64,000 nucleotides of DNA from Brevundimonas viscosa (GCF_900116065.1 NZ_FOZV01000005.1:196001-260000), one strand, 5' to 3'; numbered from the stretch's first letter, positions 45,542 through 55,582 are shown. Numbers and translations are program-made. The notes: generated by a model not told the origin, from the sequence alone.

Positions 45542-46456
45542 ATGGCTGATCCGCTCTCCGGAATTCCCCTCGCCTCGATCCGGGTGTTCGAGGCGGCGGC
45601 GCGGCTGAAAAGTTTCACCCGGGCGGCCGAAGAGCTGGGCATGACCCAGGCCGCGGTGAGCTGGCAGATCAAGGCCTTGGAGGGGCGACTGGGCCAGAGC
45701 CTGTTTCGCCGTCTGCCGCGCGAGGTTCAGCCCACCGAGGCGGGGGAGCGGCTGTCGCGCGCCGCCACCGAAGCCATCACCCTGCTGCGCCGCGCCATCG
45801 ACGATCTGACTGAGGCGGACGAGCACATCCTCTCCATCACCACCCTCGCGACGCTGGCGACCCAGTGGCTGGCCCCGCGGCTCGGCGCCTTCCAACTGTT
45901 GAACCCGGGCCTGGCGGTGCGGCTGGACACCAGTCCGGCCCTGCTCGACCTGTCGCGCGAGGGCTTCGACGTGGGAATCCGCTCCGGATCGGGCGAATGG
46001 GCCGGCATGGAGAGTCAACTCCTCATGCCCAGCGTCTTCACGCCGCTGTGCGGGCCGGCCATGGCCGATCGGCTGAACCTCAAGGACCCGTGCGATCTGC
46101 TCGATGCGCCGCGGATCGGCATGGAGAAGGAATGGGCGGCGTGGTTCGCGGCCGCCGGACTGAGCGACGGAGCGCGGCCGGCGACGCGGCTGACCGCTGA
46201 CTACCAGGTGCTGGAGGTCGCGGCCGCGCTGGGGGACCAGGGCGTGGCGCTGGCCTCTCCCATTCTCTTCGCGCGCGAGATCAAGGCGGGCCTGCTGGTC
46301 CGGCCGTTCCGCCAGATCGTGTCCTTCCACGCCGGCTACTACCTGGTCTGGCCGGAGGGCCGCCGGCGTTCCCCGAAGATCCGCCGCTTCCGCGACTGGC
46401 TGCAGGCCCAGGCCGACGCCGACCCGGCCGTGGTCGAGGCGCGGGCGGGCGTCTAG
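45542..46456 (+). CDS. LysR-family transcriptional regulator (GcvA-like)
   Basis: 304 residues. The HTH contains IRVFEAAARLKSFTRAAEELGMTQAAVSWQIKALE, and the effector domain includes TPLCGPAMADRL and GVALASPILFAREI. The pattern PLASIRVFEAAARL..F and LFRRLPREVQPTEAG fits the GcvA branch. It is divergent from the DUF1127-like gene with a 99-base shared control region. The ligand is unknown. It overlaps the convergent DUF885 gene by 4 bases. Confidence 0.9.
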   Translation: MADPLSGIPLASIRVFEAAARLKSFTRAAEELGMTQAAVSWQIKALEGRLGQSLFRRLPREVQPTEAGERLSRAATEAITLLRRAIDDLTEADEHILSITTLATLATQWLAPRLGAFQLLNPGLAVRLDTSPALLDLSREGFDVGIRSGSGEWAGMESQLLMPSVFTPLCGPAMADRLNLKDPCDLLDAPRIGMEKEWAAWFAAAGLSDGARPATRLTADYQVLEVAAALGDQGVALASPILFAREIKAGLLVRPFRQIVSFHAGYYLVWPEGRRRSPKIRRFRDWLQAQADADPAVVEARAGV

Positions 46457-48252
46457 GCCCGCATCAGCTGCTCCAGCACCGCCAGCGGCGCCGAGCCGTT
46501 GACCAGCACCCGGTCGTGGAAGTCGCGCAGGTCGAAGCCGGGCCGCGCCGCCGCCTCGGCCCGCAGGCGGGCGATGACGGTGTGGCCGATCTTGTAGGCG
46601 CAGGCCTGGCCCGGCATCGAGACGTAGCGGTTGATCTCGCTGTTGGCGGCGTTGAGCGGCTTGGCGCCGGAGGCGGCCATGTACTCGACCGCCCGCTCGC
46701 GGCTCCAGCCATGGTGGTGCATGCCGGTGTCGACGACCAGCCGCACGGCCCGGAAGAGGTAGGACATCAGGAAGCCGACCCGGCCTAGCGGATCGTCAGC
46801 GTAGACGTCGAGGTCGTCGGCGGCGACCGCCTCGGCGTAGAGCGCCCAGCCCTCGTTGTAGGCCGAGAAGCCGTTGGCGCGGCGGTAGGGCGGCAGGGTG
46901 TCGGTCTCGCGCTGCAGGGCGACCTGGAGGTGATGGCCGGGCGAGGCCTCATGGTAGGTCAGGGTCGGGAGGGCGAACTTCGGCCAGTTCGTGGTGGAGC
47001 GCAGGTTGATGTAGTAGGCGCCCGGCCGGGAGCCGTCGAGCGGCGGCCCCTGGTAGTAGCCGCCGGGCGCGCCGGCCTCGATCGCCGGCGGCACGCGGCG
47101 CACCTCGACATCGGCGCGGGGCAGGCGGCCGAACACCTCGGGCAGCCGTGGCTTGAGCGCCTGCACCTGCCGGTTCAGCGACTCGATCAGGGCGACCTTG
47201 CCCGCGTCGGTGTCGGGCCACAGCTGGGCGGGGTCGCGGTTGAGCGCGTCGATGCGCTGTCCGACCGTCCCCTCGCTCCTTCCCTGCGCCTTCAGGATGG
47301 CGTCGATCGAGGCGCTGATCTCGGCCACCTGCTCCAGGCCGATGCGGTGGATCTCATCGGCGGACAGGGTGGTGGTGGTCCAGTGCTTCAGGGCGTGGGC
47401 GTAGAAGGCCTCGCCCTCGGGCAGGCGGCGGACCGAGGCGTCGTGGACAGCGCGGGGGCGCAGGGTTTCGAAGGCGGCGATCTGGCGGGCGAGGGCCGGC
47501 TTGACCTCGGCCTCGACCAGGGCGGCGGCGCGGTCGCCGTAACCGGAAAGGCCGAGCGCCGCCGCCTTGCGCTCGAGCGTGCGGATCATCGCCATGTCGC
47601 CCGCCGGCTGAGCGGCGAGGGCGTTGAGCTGGCCAGAGGTCAGGTCGAGGATGAAGTCGGGCGGGACCACGCCCTTGCCGGCGTCGGCCCGCACACGTTC
47701 GGTCTCGGCGTCCACGGAAGGGGCGAACGCCGCCAGCCGGGCGAGGAAGGCCTCGGCCCCGTCGCGGTCCTCGACCCGGTGCTGGGTGTCGAGGAAGTCG
47801 GGGACGGTGAAATAGGCGCCGGTCAGCTGGTTGACGAGGTAGGGGCCCATCCGCCCGCCGCCCATGGTCGAGCCGTAGTCGAAGCCGGCCCCCGTCGCCG
47901 CCGTTTCGGCCCGGAAGGCGGCGACGGCGTGGTTGATCCGCCCGGCTTCGCTGAGCGCGCCCTGGTCGAAGGCCTGCAGCGTCCGCCAGCGGTTCAGCGC
48001 CCGGATGCGGTCGTCCTGCCAAGCCGCTGCGCTGCGGTCGCTCAGCTTCGAGGCCAGATGGGCCCGCTCGCCGCGGTCGAGGCCAAGATTGGTGGCGCTC
48101 TCCGGCGAGTCCTCGATGTCCTCGTCGAACCAGCGGCTCAGCAGGGCGTCGAGCTCTCCGTCCGCGTCCCGGGCGAAGGCGATCACCGGACCGGCGGCGA
48201 CCGCGGCGGCGCCGGCGGCGGCGGAGATGAGCAGGCGGCGGCGGTCGATCAT
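46453..48252 (-). CDS. DUF885 family protein with Tat-like signal (copy 1)
   Basis: 599 residues. It starts MIDRRRLLISAAAGAAAVAAG, a twin-arginine-type export signal. The DUF885 domain shows LPTLTYHEASPGHHLQVALQRE, EGWALYAEAVA and PGQACAYKIGHTVI, in which HE...H and the downstream Glu look like a zinc site. Likely an exported peptidase-like protein. It is 20 bases downstream of a paralogue. Confidence 0.88.
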   Translation of the reverse strand: MIDRRRLLISAAAGAAAVAAGPVIAFARDADGELDALLSRWFDEDIEDSPESATNLGLDRGERAHLASKLSDRSAAAWQDDRIRALNRWRTLQAFDQGALSEAGRINHAVAAFRAETAATGAGFDYGSTMGGGRMGPYLVNQLTGAYFTVPDFLDTQHRVEDRDGAEAFLARLAAFAPSVDAETERVRADAGKGVVPPDFILDLTSGQLNALAAQPAGDMAMIRTLERKAAALGLSGYGDRAAALVEAEVKPALARQIAAFETLRPRAVHDASVRRLPEGEAFYAHALKHWTTTTLSADEIHRIGLEQVAEISASIDAILKAQGRSEGTVGQRIDALNRDPAQLWPDTDAGKVALIESLNRQVQALKPRLPEVFGRLPRADVEVRRVPPAIEAGAPGGYYQGPPLDGSRPGAYYINLRSTTNWPKFALPTLTYHEASPGHHLQVALQRETDTLPPYRRANGFSAYNEGWALYAEAVAADDLDVYADDPLGRVGFLMSYLFRAVRLVVDTGMHHHGWSRERAVEYMAASGAKPLNAANSEINRYVSMPGQACAYKIGHTVIARLRAEAAARPGFDLRDFHDRVLVNGSAPLAVLEQLMRA

Positions 48253-48272
48253 CGCGGCTCTCCGTCTGCGGC

Positions 48273-50108
48273 TCAGGCCTGCGCCGCCCAGTCGGCGACC
48301 AGCCGCTCGAGCACCTCAAGCGGGATGGCGCCGGCGGCCAGCGAGATGTCGTGGAAGCCGCGGATGTCGAAGCGGTCGCCCATCGTGGTCCTGGCGGCCG
48401 TGCGGGTGCGGTCCCAGACCGTGTGCCCGAGCTTGTAGCTGCAGGCCTGGCCCGGCCAGACGCAGTAGCGCTCGACCTCGGTGGTCATGGTCGACTCCGC
48501 GTCGCCGAGGGTGTCGACCATGTAGCGAACGGCCTGTTCGCGGGTCCAGCGCTTGTGATGAAGGCCCGAGTCCGCGACCAGCCGGGCGGCGCGGAACATG
48601 AAGGACTGCAAGTAGCCGAGCCGGCCCAGGCGATCGTTCTCGTAGACCCCCATCTCGTCGGCCAGCTGCTCGGCGTACAGCGCCCAGCCCTCGGTGTAGC
48701 CCGAGAACAGCGGCATCTTGCGCAGCGTCGGAATGCCTTCGGCCTCCAGCGCCACGGCGATCTGGAAATGGTGTCCCGGAGAGGCCTCGTGATAGGTCAG
48801 GGTCGGCAGGGTGAAACGCGGCGTCTCGGCCGTGTTGCGCAGGTTGATGTAGTAGGCGCCCGGCCGCGAGCCGTCGAGCGACGGCATCTGGTAGCTGCCG
48901 CCCGGGGCGCCCGCCTCGATCTCCACCGGCACGCGGCGGATCTCCACCCCGGCGCGGGGCAGCCGGCCGAACACCTCCGGCAGCCGCTGCTGCACGGCCG
49001 CCATCTGGGCGTTGAGGTCGGCGATCAGCTGCGCCTTGCCGGCATCGGTGTTCGGATAGAGCTGGTCGGGCCGGCGGGCGACGGCGGCGATGCGCTCGCC
49101 GACCGAGCCCTGGGTCAGGCCCTCGGCGCGCAGGATCTCGTCGGCGCGGGCGCTGAGCTCGGCGACCTGGGCGAGGCCGATCTCGTGGATCTCGTCGCCG
49201 CCCATGTCGGTGGTGGTGTAGCTGAGCACGCCGTAGCGGTAGTAGGCCTCGCCGTCCGGCAGCCGCCAGCAGCCGGCCTCGGTCGGCGCGCCCGGCAGGG
49301 CCCCGGCGACGACCTCGGCCTGGCGCCGCATGGCCGGGTAGACAGCGTCGCGCACGATCTGCTCGGCTCGCGCCGCCCAGTCGCCGGGCAGGCCGGCTTC
49401 CGCCGCGCGGCGCGCCAGCGACCGGGTCATGCCCGACTGGGCCGGATCCACGCCGAGGGTGGCGGCGAACTGCTCGCCCGTCCGGCGCAGCACGAAGTCC
49501 GGCGGCGTCGCCCCTGCGGCGAAGTCCCGGCGGACGCGATCGGTCTCGACGTCCAGCACGCCGGCGAAAGCCGACAGCCGATCAAGGTAGGCCTCGGCGT
49601 CCGCGACGGACTGCACCGGATGCTGGGTGTCGAGGAACTGGGGGATGCTGCTGTAGCTGCCGGTCAGCTGGCTGACGAGGTAGGGGTTGGCTCCGCCGAC
49701 CGGCGCCTGGATGCCGTAGTCGAAGCGGTCCGCCAGGGCGGCGCCGTCGATGATGAAGCGGGTGGTGTCGTAGTTGACCGCGTCCATGCCGGAGAGCGCG
49801 GCGCGATCGATCGAATCGAGTTCGGCGCCGTAGCCGCGGAAGGCGGCGAACGAACGATCGACGAAGGCCAGCGAGCGGTCGTCGAGGCGACCGCGGGCGG
49901 CGGCGTTGGGGCCGGTATCGAGCCCCAGGGCGGTCATGAACTCCGGCGACTCCGCCAGGAACTCCTGCATCATGCGGTCGAGCAGGGCGGTGACCTTCCG
50001 CCCCTCCGGCGAGGCTGCGGTCTGTCCGGCCCCGGCAAGGACCGGGGTCGCGGCGGCGGCGGCCGCAGCGGCGGCGGACGAAAGAAGGAAACGGCGGCGA
50101 TCAAGCAT
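48273..50108 (-). CDS. DUF885 family protein with Tat-like signal (copy 2)
   Basis: 611 residues, paralogous to the next gene. Signal MLDRRRFLLSSAAAAAAAAATP is followed by the DUF885 domain with LPTLTYHEASPGHHFQIAVALE, EGWALYAEQLADEMG and PGQACSYKLGHTVW. The start at 50108 begins the Tat motif; a longer frame to 50150 has no support. It is the first gene of a two-gene tandem, 68 bases downstream of cckA. Confidence 0.88.
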   Translation of the reverse strand: MLDRRRFLLSSAAAAAAAAATPVLAGAGQTAASPEGRKVTALLDRMMQEFLAESPEFMTALGLDTGPNAAARGRLDDRSLAFVDRSFAAFRGYGAELDSIDRAALSGMDAVNYDTTRFIIDGAALADRFDYGIQAPVGGANPYLVSQLTGSYSSIPQFLDTQHPVQSVADAEAYLDRLSAFAGVLDVETDRVRRDFAAGATPPDFVLRRTGEQFAATLGVDPAQSGMTRSLARRAAEAGLPGDWAARAEQIVRDAVYPAMRRQAEVVAGALPGAPTEAGCWRLPDGEAYYRYGVLSYTTTDMGGDEIHEIGLAQVAELSARADEILRAEGLTQGSVGERIAAVARRPDQLYPNTDAGKAQLIADLNAQMAAVQQRLPEVFGRLPRAGVEIRRVPVEIEAGAPGGSYQMPSLDGSRPGAYYINLRNTAETPRFTLPTLTYHEASPGHHFQIAVALEAEGIPTLRKMPLFSGYTEGWALYAEQLADEMGVYENDRLGRLGYLQSFMFRAARLVADSGLHHKRWTREQAVRYMVDTLGDAESTMTTEVERYCVWPGQACSYKLGHTVWDRTRTAARTTMGDRFDIRGFHDISLAAGAIPLEVLERLVADWAAQA

Positions 50109-50176
50109 GGCGGTCTCGCGGAGTGGGGAGACGCCAGAGGAGCCCGTCATGGCGCCGCTGGCAAGTTACCGATGGG

Positions 50177-52228
50177 TCAGGAGGCGTGCAGCTCCTGCTT
50201 CACGCGCTCCGCCAGCGTCTTGATGTCGAGCGGCTTGGGCAGGAAGGAGACGCCCGCCTCGTCCTGCAGCAGGTCCGAGAAGTCGCTCTCGGCATAGCCC
50301 GAAATGAACATGACCGGTGCGTCGCCAAGGTAGGGACGGGCCTTCTTCAGCAGGGACGGGCCGTCCAGGCCGGGCATGATCACGTCGGAAATCATCATGT
50401 CGATCTGACCGGCGTGCTGCTCGGCCAGCTCCAGCGCCTCCTCGCCGTCGGCCGCCTCGATGACGTCGTAGCCGCGCTGGCGCAGCAGGCGGGCGGCGAT
50501 GCCGCGCACTGCGGCCTCGTCCTCGACGAAGAGGATGCGCCCGGCCCCCGACAGGTCGCGCGGGGCCTTGGCCTTGACCTCCACCTGCGGGACCTCGGCC
50601 AGCTCGGCCTCCGCCGCCTCGGGCAGGAAGATCCGGAAGGCGGCGCCGGCCCCCTCGAGGTTGACCACGTTGATGTGGCCGCCGGCCTGCTCGACGATGC
50701 CGTAGACGGTGGCCAGGCCCATGCCGGTGCCCTCGTTCACCGCCTTGGTGGTGAAGAACGGCTCGAAGATCTTGTCGAGCAGCTCGGGCGGCACGCCGGG
50801 GCCGGTGTCGGAGACCTCGATCAGGGCGACGGCGTCTGTCGAGGCGTGGGCCCAGCCCATCCGCCGCGCCTCATCGCGGGACACGCGGCGTGTGCGGATG
50901 GTGACCACCGCGTCGCCGGGCTCGACCACCCCGCGCATGGCGTCGCGGGCGTTCACGGCGAGGTTCATCACCGCCGTCTCCAGCTGGCTCTTGTCGGCCA
51001 GCACCACCGGCAGGTCGCGGCCGTAGTCCGTCTCCAGGCGCACGTCCTCGCGCAGCAGGCGGCGCAGCAGGACGGCGAACTCGCCGACCAGCTCGCCGAG
51101 GTCGAGCCGCTCGCGCCGCACGGTGGACTTGCGCGAGAAGGCCAGCAGCTTGCGCACCAGGTCGGCGGCGCGGATGGCGGTCTGGCGGATTTCGTTGAGT
51201 CCCTCGTAGGAGGGATCGCCGACCGGGTGACGCTCGAGCAGGCCGGACAGCTGCAGCTGGATGGCGGTCAGCAGGTTGTTGAAGTCGTGGGCCACGCCCC
51301 CGGCCAGCTGGCCGACCGCCTGCATCTTCTGGGCCTGCGACAGCTGCAGCTCCATCGACTTCTGGGCCGAGACGTCGAACAGCCAGACGCGGCGCTTGAC
51401 GCCCTCGGGCGCGACGTAGAGGTGCAGCATGCGGTCGGGGTGGGCGCGGGCGACCAGTTCGATGGGCCCGGACGAGCCGGCGGCCAGCTTGCCCCGCGCC
51501 TCCGACACACAACCGGGCTCGAACAGATGGCCGAAGGCGGCGTCGCGCGCGGCCGCCGGTCCGGTCAGCACCTCGAGCGCCGCGTTGGGCTCCTCGATCC
51601 GGCCCGCGAACAGGTCCTCGGCCTCGATCACCGCCGATCCGAATGGAGCCCCCGCAGCCATGGCCCGGCTCTCGGCGGCGTTGGAGACCGCCGCCGGGCG
51701 GTCGAGCGGCTGTGGAGCGACGGGTAGAACGGCTTCGGGCGCCGCCCGCAACAGGAAGCGCCCCTCGCCCGCCCGGCCGATCAGCACCTCGAGCTCGCGC
51801 TCCCCGACCGGGACGATGGCCCGCCCCTGCTCGCCGGCGCGCGCCTGGGCGAAGGCCATGTACAGGGCCGAGCCCGACTTGCCGCCGGAGCGGACCGGCG
51901 GCAGGGCCACGGTCGCGCCGCCGGCGTCGGACCAGGCCGCGTTGTAGGCGAGGATCTGGCCGGTGGCCCAGACGAGGGCGGCCGGCTCGGCCATGGCGTC
52001 GAGCAGGTCGACGGTCTCGTCGCCGGTCGGCTTGCGGGTCTCCCCGCGTGCGAAGGCGAACAGGCCGATCAGCGCCACCGCGCCCACCGTGAAGATCAGC
52101 ATCAGCCCCGGCGCGCTGGTCGGGTCGGCGCGGAAGGCGGGATAGGCCAGCGCGCCCACCGCCACGACGAAGCCGATCGCCATGATGATCAGCAGCGGGT
52201 CGAAGCCCTTGCGGTGGGTAGCGGTCAT
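50177..52228 (-). CDS. cckA: Hybrid sensor histidine kinase CckA
   Basis: 683 residues. Two N-terminal transmembrane helices (about 10-60), PAS-like region(s) (about 75-300), HisKA with [20 protein letters not shown] (His near residue 315), HATPase with [22 protein letters not shown] and [18 protein letters not shown], then a receiver domain with [21 protein letters not shown] and Asp near 614 in [11 protein letters not shown]. This is the CckA layout: kinase/phosphatase feeding ChpT and CtrA. The C-terminal [15 protein letters not shown] is also characteristic. The ATG at 52228 is the fitting start. Confidence 0.97.
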   Translation of the reverse strand: MTATHRKGFDPLLIIMAIGFVVAVGALAYPAFRADPTSAPGLMLIFTVGAVALIGLFAFARGETRKPTGDETVDLLDAMAEPAALVWATGQILAYNAAWSDAGGATVALPPVRSGGKSGSALYMAFAQARAGEQGRAIVPVGERELEVLIGRAGEGRFLLRAAPEAVLPVAPQPLDRPAAVSNAAESRAMAAGAPFGSAVIEAEDLFAGRIEEPNAALEVLTGPAAARDAAFGHLFEPGCVSEARGKLAAGSSGPIELVARAHPDRMLHLYVAPEGVKRRVWLFDVSAQKSMELQLSQAQKMQAVGQLAGGVAHDFNNLLTAIQLQLSGLLERHPVGDPSYEGLNEIRQTAIRAADLVRKLLAFSRKSTVRRERLDLGELVGEFAVLLRRLLREDVRLETDYGRDLPVVLADKSQLETAVMNLAVNARDAMRGVVEPGDAVVTIRTRRVSRDEARRMGWAHASTDAVALIEVSDTGPGVPPELLDKIFEPFFTTKAVNEGTGMGLATVYGIVEQAGGHINVVNLEGAGAAFRIFLPEAAEAELAEVPQVEVKAKAPRDLSGAGRILFVEDEAAVRGIAARLLRQRGYDVIEAADGEEALELAEQHAGQIDMMISDVIMPGLDGPSLLKKARPYLGDAPVMFISGYAESDFSDLLQDEAGVSFLPKPLDIKTLAERVKQELHAS

Positions 52229-52499
52229 GGCGCCTCGGCCCGAATCAGACGGATCAGGATGCGGCATGATGCGCCGCCGGTCGCCGCGGCGCGAATCCCG
52301 GGCGGCGCGCGGTCGGCCGGACGGGGCGGACACGAAAACACCGTCCGATGCGTCCGATGCGTCCGCTTCGCCGGCGGGGAGCGCCGCCCGGAGCGGACTC
52401 CGGGCGGAGAGACCAGCGTCCGCACACTCCGTATCGGTCACATCGCCTCCACTCCGGAAGGAGGATGCACGTCCGCTACGTCAGATCCGGTCGCAGGGG
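52229..52499. other. Gap between cckA and the amino-acid dehydrogenase gene, with a 9-bp tandem repeat
   Basis: This 271-base gap lies upstream of cckA and downstream of the dehydrogenase gene stop. The unit CGTCCGATG repeats 2.7 times at 52342-52365. I see no ORF, tRNA or clear operator. It presumably holds the cckA promoter. Confidence 0.4.
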
Positions 52500-53597
52500 T
52501 CAGGCGGCCTTGAGCTGCTCCGCCTTGCGCTCGGCCGCGGTCGCGATGCGGGCCTCGGCGATGGCGTCGGCGATCTCGTGCGTCGGGCGCTTCTCGGCCT
52601 CCGAGCGGTCGAGAACCTCCTCGAGCGTCTCCATCAGGCGCGACAGCTTGCCCTCGACCCACTGCGGATCGTAGGCGCCGCCGGTCTGGCGGGCGTTCAT
52701 CTCCGAGGCGACGTTGATGATGCCGCCGCCGTTGACGACGTAGTCCGGAGCGTAGAGCACGCCGCGCTCGAACAGGCGCTCGCCGATATCCGGCGTGGCC
52801 AGCTGGTTGTTGGCCGCGCCGACCACCGCCTTGACGGTCAGGCGGTCAAGCGTCTGCGGGTTCAACGTCGCGCCGAGCGCGCACGGGGCGTAGATGTCGG
52901 CCTTGACGTCGTAGATGGCGTCGGGGGCGACGACCTCGGCGTTGGTGCGGGCGGCGACTTCCGACAGCAGGGCGGTGTTGACGTCGGTCATCACCAGCTT
53001 CGCGCCGGCCTTGTGCAGCTTGTCGGCGAGGTAGCCGCCGACGTGGCCGATGCCCTGAACCGCGATGGTCAGGCCGGTCAGGTCATCCTGCTTCCACAGG
53101 CGGCGCCCGACGGTGAGGGTCGAGCGGAACACGCCCTCGGCGGTGACCGGGCTGGGGTCGCCCGAGGCCTCGGGGCCGTCGCTCAGGCCGAGCACATAGG
53201 GGGTGACCTTGCGGGCTTCGGCGATGTCGGCGACCGAAACGCCGACGTCCTCGGCCGCGTAATAGATGCCGCCCAGGGTGTGGACGGCGCGACCGAAGGC
53301 GCGGAACAGCTCCGGCGTCTTCTGGGTGCGGCTGTCGCCGATGATGACCGACTTGCCGCCGCCCATCTCGAGGTCGGCGACCGCGTTCTTGTAGCTCATG
53401 CCCTTCGACAGGCGCAGCACGTCTTCCAGCGCCTCGGCCGCGGAGCCGTAGTTCCACATGCGGGTGCCGCCGACGGCCGGGCCGCGCGCGGTGGAGTGGA
53501 CGGCGATGATGGCGCGCAGGCCGGTCTTTTCATCATAGACCGCGTGGACGCCTTCATGCTTCGCGAAGGACGGAGAATCGAACAGCGTCATGCTCAT
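52500..53597 (-). CDS. Leucine/valine-type amino-acid dehydrogenase
   Basis: 365 residues of the Glu/Leu/Phe/Val dehydrogenase family. Catalytic lysines fall in SKGMSYKNAVADLEMGGGK; the substrate loop has RGPAVGGTRMW; the NAD Rossmann motif is TIAVQGIGHVGGYLADKL; and AANNQLATPDIGERLFERG follows. It reversibly deaminates branched-chain amino acids. Leu versus Val preference cannot be read from sequence. A GGGAGG site precedes ATG 53597. Confidence 0.9.
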   Translation of the reverse strand: MSMTLFDSPSFAKHEGVHAVYDEKTGLRAIIAVHSTARGPAVGGTRMWNYGSAAEALEDVLRLSKGMSYKNAVADLEMGGGKSVIIGDSRTQKTPELFRAFGRAVHTLGGIYYAAEDVGVSVADIAEARKVTPYVLGLSDGPEASGDPSPVTAEGVFRSTLTVGRRLWKQDDLTGLTIAVQGIGHVGGYLADKLHKAGAKLVMTDVNTALLSEVAARTNAEVVAPDAIYDVKADIYAPCALGATLNPQTLDRLTVKAVVGAANNQLATPDIGERLFERGVLYAPDYVVNGGGIINVASEMNARQTGGAYDPQWVEGKLSRLMETLEEVLDRSEAEKRPTHEIADAIAEARIATAAERKAEQLKAA

Positions 53598-53686
53598 GGG
53601 CAGGCGCCTCCCGGAAATTTTTTGTTGGCGGCTGATACGCTTCGGGCCGCCTCAGGGCAAGCAGGACGGTTTCACGTCCGCGTGCG

Positions 53687-54697
53687 TCAGCGGCGGCCCG
53701 GCGGGCCCGTCAGGGCGGGCAGGACCGGACCGGCGCCGGAGGGCAGCGGCGCGTCGGCGTCGCGCAGCCACGCCTCCACATCGCGGAACACCGTTTCGGC
53801 CTGCAGGTCGCGGTTGAGCAGGTGCCAGCCGTCCGGATACCAGGCCGTCTGCAGGGTGGGCCGCTCCCCCGCCCGCTCCAGCGCCAGCCGCATCGGGCCC
53901 TGCTGGATGACATTGTCGTTGGCGCCGTACATCAGCAGGGTCGGCGCGCGGATGTCGCCGAGGCCGCGCGAGGCGCTCTCCATCAGGTCGACGAGACCGT
54001 AGAGGGCGTCGAACCGGGTGGTCAGCAGGCTGGCCGGATCGCGCCCGTTGCGGATCAGCTCCAGCCAGTTGTCCGAGGCCGGCAGGGCGCGGACCGCCCA
54101 CTCGGGCGCCTCGACGGCCCGCGCGCCCATGGTCCGCGCGGTCAGCCACAGGGCGGCGCGGTTCACCGGCCCCTGGGAGGTCCAGCCCCAGACGGCGGGG
54201 GCGAGGAGGACCACCCGGTCGGCGTCGGGCGGCCGGTGCGAGGCGAAGGCGGCGACGGCGACGGCCCCGCCCATGCTCTCGCCGGCGACGGCGATCAACG
54301 CGTGCGGGTGGCGCGCGCGGGCGAGGGCGACGGCGGTGCGCAGATCCTCGGTCATGCGAGCCTCGCCGGCCCAGACGCCGCGGCCAGGCGCCGCGCCGAA
54401 GCCGCGCTGGTCGAAGGCCCAGGTCTCGATCCCCTGCTCGGCCCACCACGGGCCCGCGAGGCGGAAGGCGGCGCGGCTGTCGTTCATGCCGTGCAGGGCG
54501 ACGATCACCGCCCACGGCTCGCCCCCGGGCGTCCAGCGGACCAGCGGCAGGCGGGCGCCGTCGTCCATCACCAAGGCGTCGGCCGCGACCGACGGACCGG
54601 CGAATCCGGGCGGCGGGGTCAGCGGCGGCTGGATGGCGGGCGCGGCGCAGGCGGCGAGCGTCAGGGCGAGGGCGAGCGCGGCGAGGCGGCGGATCAT
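53687..54697 (-). CDS. Alpha/beta hydrolase lipoprotein
   Basis: 336 residues. A lipobox LAAC at Cys17 follows MIRRLAALALALTLA. The serine hydrolase fold shows ALHGMNDSRAAF (oxyanion region), nucleophile in VAGESMGGAV, Asp in MYGANDNVI, and His in DGWHLLNRD. It is likely a monoacylglycerol lipase-like envelope esterase. Its ATG overlaps the UDG stop as ATGA, so the two are translationally coupled. Confidence 0.85.
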   Translation of the reverse strand: MIRRLAALALALTLAACAAPAIQPPLTPPPGFAGPSVAADALVMDDGARLPLVRWTPGGEPWAVIVALHGMNDSRAAFRLAGPWWAEQGIETWAFDQRGFGAAPGRGVWAGEARMTEDLRTAVALARARHPHALIAVAGESMGGAVAVAAFASHRPPDADRVVLLAPAVWGWTSQGPVNRAALWLTARTMGARAVEAPEWAVRALPASDNWLELIRNGRDPASLLTTRFDALYGLVDLMESASRGLGDIRAPTLLMYGANDNVIQQGPMRLALERAGERPTLQTAWYPDGWHLLNRDLQAETVFRDVEAWLRDADAPLPSGAGPVLPALTGPPGRR

Positions 54698-55290
54698 GCG
54701 GCGAGAATGCTCCGGACGCGGTCCTGAAGGTAGGGGACGACCTCGGCCTCGAACCACGGGTTCCGCTTCAGCCAGGCGGTGTTGCGCCACGACGGGTGCG
54801 GCAGCGGCAGGATGGCGGGCGCGTAGTCCCGCCAGGCGGCGACGGTCGCGGTCATGTCGCGCTTCGCCCGGTCCCCCAGCGCCCAGGCCTGGGCGTAGCC
54901 GCCGACCAGCAGGGTCAGTTCGACCCGCGGCAACTGCTCCAGCAGGCGCGGCCGCCACAGCTCGGCGCAGCGCCGCGGCGGCGGATAGTCGCCGCCTTTC
55001 GGGGCCGTGCCCGGATAGCAGAAGGCCTGGGCCGCCACGCCGAGGCGGCGGTCGGCGTAGAAGGTTTCGTAATCGACGCCCATCCAGTCGCGCAGCCGGT
55101 CGCCGGACGGGTCGGTGAACGGCCGACCGCTCTCGTGCACCCGGCGTCCGGGCGCCTGGCCGCAGATCAGCAGACGGGTCTCGGGAAAGACGTGCACCAC
55201 CGGCCGCGGCGTATGCGGCAGCTGGCCCAGACAGGCGCGGCAGGCGCGGATGTCGGCGAGAACCGCCTCGAGATCAGTCGAGGTCGTCAT
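54694..55290 (-). CDS. Uracil-DNA glycosylase superfamily protein
   Basis: 198 residues of the UDG fold. Motif 1 is LLICGQAPGRRVHESGRPF with PSGDRLRDWMG; the second motif is LPLPHPSWRN. Cysteines at IRACRAC are not clearly arranged as a 4Fe-4S cluster. Members such as this are annotated as UDG-family; uracil excision is inferred. It is coupled to the downstream hydrolase by a 4-base overlap and overlaps the upstream DUF3253 gene by 17 bases. Confidence 0.8.
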   Translation of the reverse strand: MTTSTDLEAVLADIRACRACLGQLPHTPRPVVHVFPETRLLICGQAPGRRVHESGRPFTDPSGDRLRDWMGVDYETFYADRRLGVAAQAFCYPGTAPKGGDYPPPRRCAELWRPRLLEQLPRVELTLLVGGYAQAWALGDRAKRDMTATVAAWRDYAPAILPLPHPSWRNTAWLKRNPWFEAEVVPYLQDRVRSILAA

Positions 55291-55582
55291 CGCTCTCCGG
55301 CGCCGGCGGCCGGGCGGCCAGCGCCGCGGCGGTCTCCTCCGCCGTCGGCAGGCGCAGGCGGATCACGCCCTTCATCCGGGCCGGATCGATGGCCTTGCCC
55401 TTCTTGGTGATGGTCAGCCGGCCCTGACGCATCAGGCCGAGCGCGGTCGTCTTCACCTTGGGCAGCATGCGCTGCCACTGCTCCAGCTGCAGCTCCTTGG
55501 CCACGTCGGCCGGCTCGATGCTCTTGCCGGGGCCGAGTTTCGCCAGTTCTTCGAGAATGGCTGCTTCGATAGGGTCGCTCAT
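55274..55582 (-). CDS. DUF3253 family protein
   Basis: 102 residues: MSDPIEAAILEELAKLGPGKSIEPADVAKEL then LGLMRQGRLTITKKGKAIDPA, a short winged-helix-like domain typical of DUF3253, ending in an acidic SDDDLD tail. It begins a three-gene overlapping run with the UDG-like and hydrolase genes. Function is unknown. It is divergent from the thioesterase gene with 48 bases between starts. Confidence 0.82.
   Translation of the reverse strand: MSDPIEAAILEELAKLGPGKSIEPADVAKELQLEQWQRMLPKVKTTALGLMRQGRLTITKKGKAIDPARMKGVIRLRLPTAEETAAALAARPPAPESDDDLD

Noticed and set aside
52342..52365. Tandem CGTCCGATG repeat as a functional operator
   Set aside because: Fewer than three copies in a simple GC-rich context; more likely slippage. 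Kept only as part of the gap description.
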